Source: JANRLJ01 sp034437895
Lineage (GTDB): Bacteria; Chloroflexota; Anaerolineae; Aggregatilineales; Phototrophicaceae
Assembly: GCA_034437895.1 (NCBI GenBank)
Contig: DAOTTO010000436.1
Coordinates: forward strand, 1-32,760
DNA length: 32,760 bases
Reading direction: 5' to 3'
Below the pieces are notes generated by a model that searched no databases, was not told where the DNA came from, and saw nothing but the letters and a program-made list of their open reading frames with translations. The translations under genes and the position numbers were made by a program. This document shows positions 32,089-32,760 of the stretch, one piece after another (positions within the stretch are counted from its first letter, which is position 1; each line of letters opens with the position of its first letter).

Positions 32089-32760
32089 TTAACACCCACG
32101 AGCAGTCGTATAGGTATCGGTGAAGTCTTGCAAGCCCCCTTCGCCAATGGCTGGAACAAAGTAGGTTTTATAATCATCGCCCACTTGATAAGTTGTGATG
32201 ATAGTGGCTGTTCCGGTTGGGAACCACTGCCGAAGCAGCGTTTCCGCATTGTCATCGCGTAAATTATAAAAAAACAAGAGATTGCGGTTCGCGTCAAGCT
32301 GATACTCGTTGGCTCGGCAGCGCCACGCATCATAAATCATATTTGGGAGATAAATGGAGGGGTCGGCTGATTCTTCGGGGCGGGCAAAAGCCCCATTAGG
32401 CCAGTGCATCACGCCAGCTTCCATGCCGACAATCGTATGATCCCACCAGTTGTTATAGGCAATCATGAAGGCGTTGCCCAAAGTACTGCCTTCGGCAAAG
32501 TCGTGCAGCATCTGACCTGCATCGCTATAGGGTAAAGATGAATTGGCGTAAGACTCACGGAACTTCACAAAATAAAGCGTTGAATTGAGCGCGAATGTAA
32601 TCAAAACAACGGTTGTGACCAGCGCGACACTGGAAAATAAACCTAACCAGCCGTTGATGAGCCGCCGTGCATAAATCGCCAGAAGCGCTAATGGAAAGGC
32701 CGAGAGTAAATAGGAGGGCGGCAGCGCACCGCTGGTACGAGTCGCGCTCGGATTTTCGAT
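32089..32760 (-). CDS. Membrane glycosyltransferase-like protein, C-terminal part (cut by window edge)
   Basis: The frame is open to the right edge, so only the last 223 residues are seen. The upstream part reads LLSAFPLALLAIYARR and LFSSVALVTTVVLITFAL, two membrane spans. A soluble ~170-residue C-terminal domain follows (WWDHTIVGMEAGVMHWPNG, LRQWFPTG, ending TTARGC). A membrane block followed by an outer C-terminal domain, next to four GT-C-type genes in the same orientation, suggests another ArnT/PMT-like protein. No catalytic loop is in view, so the family call is tentative. The stop is 150 nt from the fusion gene start. Confidence 0.65.
   Translation of the reverse strand: MENPSATRTSGALPPSYLLSAFPLALLAIYARRLINGWLGLFSSVALVTTVVLITFALNSTLYFVKFRESYANSSLPYSDAGQMLHDFAEGSTLGNAFMIAYNNWWDHTIVGMEAGVMHWPNGAFARPEESADPSIYLPNMIYDAWRCRANEYQLDANRNLLFFYNLRDDNAETLLRQWFPTGTATIITTYQVGDDYKTYFVPAIGEGGLQDFTDTYTTARGC

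Overview
The window looks like a piece of a mesophilic Chloroflexota (Anaerolineae-like) chromosome with mid-range GC content. The strongest clues are two 'YYY' (DUF2298 / Chlor_Arch_YYY) membrane proteins, an Agl23-type (TIGR03663) glycosyltransferase-like protein fused to NHL repeats, and the compact nusA-rnpM-infB-rbfA-nrnA-truB-ribF block. This taxonomic call is inference from gene families; no search was run. No rRNA, tRNA, CRISPR array, insertion sequence or prophage is visible.

Plus-strand half (1-8313): the 3' end of a family-3 glycoside hydrolase; a divergent Hsp100/Clp protein whose first AAA+ ring has lost its catalytic residues; a Uma2-type PD-(D/E)XK protein; a membrane-anchored alpha/beta hydrolase translationally coupled to an unrecognised 204-residue protein; a phosphomannomutase/phosphoglucomutase; a class I methyltransferase; and a lipocalin-like small protein. 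The last gene converges on ribF, overlapping it by 3 nt.

Minus-strand core (15802 down to 8310): a translation and transcription-termination operon, nusA-rnpM-infB-rbfA-nrnA-truB-ribF. It starts from a near-consensus promoter (TTGACA-17-TAGAAT) and a structured leader of about 165 nt. rimP, the usual first gene, is not there. Several junctions overlap (rbfA/nrnA, nrnA/truB).

Minus-strand envelope block (32760 down to 16078): five very large polytopic membrane proteins of the GT-C / ArnT-PMT / YYY type, one cut by the window edge. An ECF sigma factor and its single-pass anti-sigma factor sit in the middle. Gaps of about 25-70 nt between 31939 and 16078, a promoter upstream of the 1808-residue gene and a good intrinsic terminator at 16031-16063 suggest one long operon. 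The likely theme is lipid-linked-sugar-dependent glycosylation of the cell envelope, with its own regulator. Sugar precursors could come from the phosphohexomutase gene, but that link is speculative.

The most unusual items are the PMT-YYY fusion beside a stand-alone YYY paralogue with shared DxHxH and NTVFKFY motifs, the Agl23-like enzyme carrying a six-repeat NHL propeller, the sigma/anti-sigma pair inside the glycosylation operon, the pseudo-ATPase D1 ring of the Clp protein, and the nusA leader.
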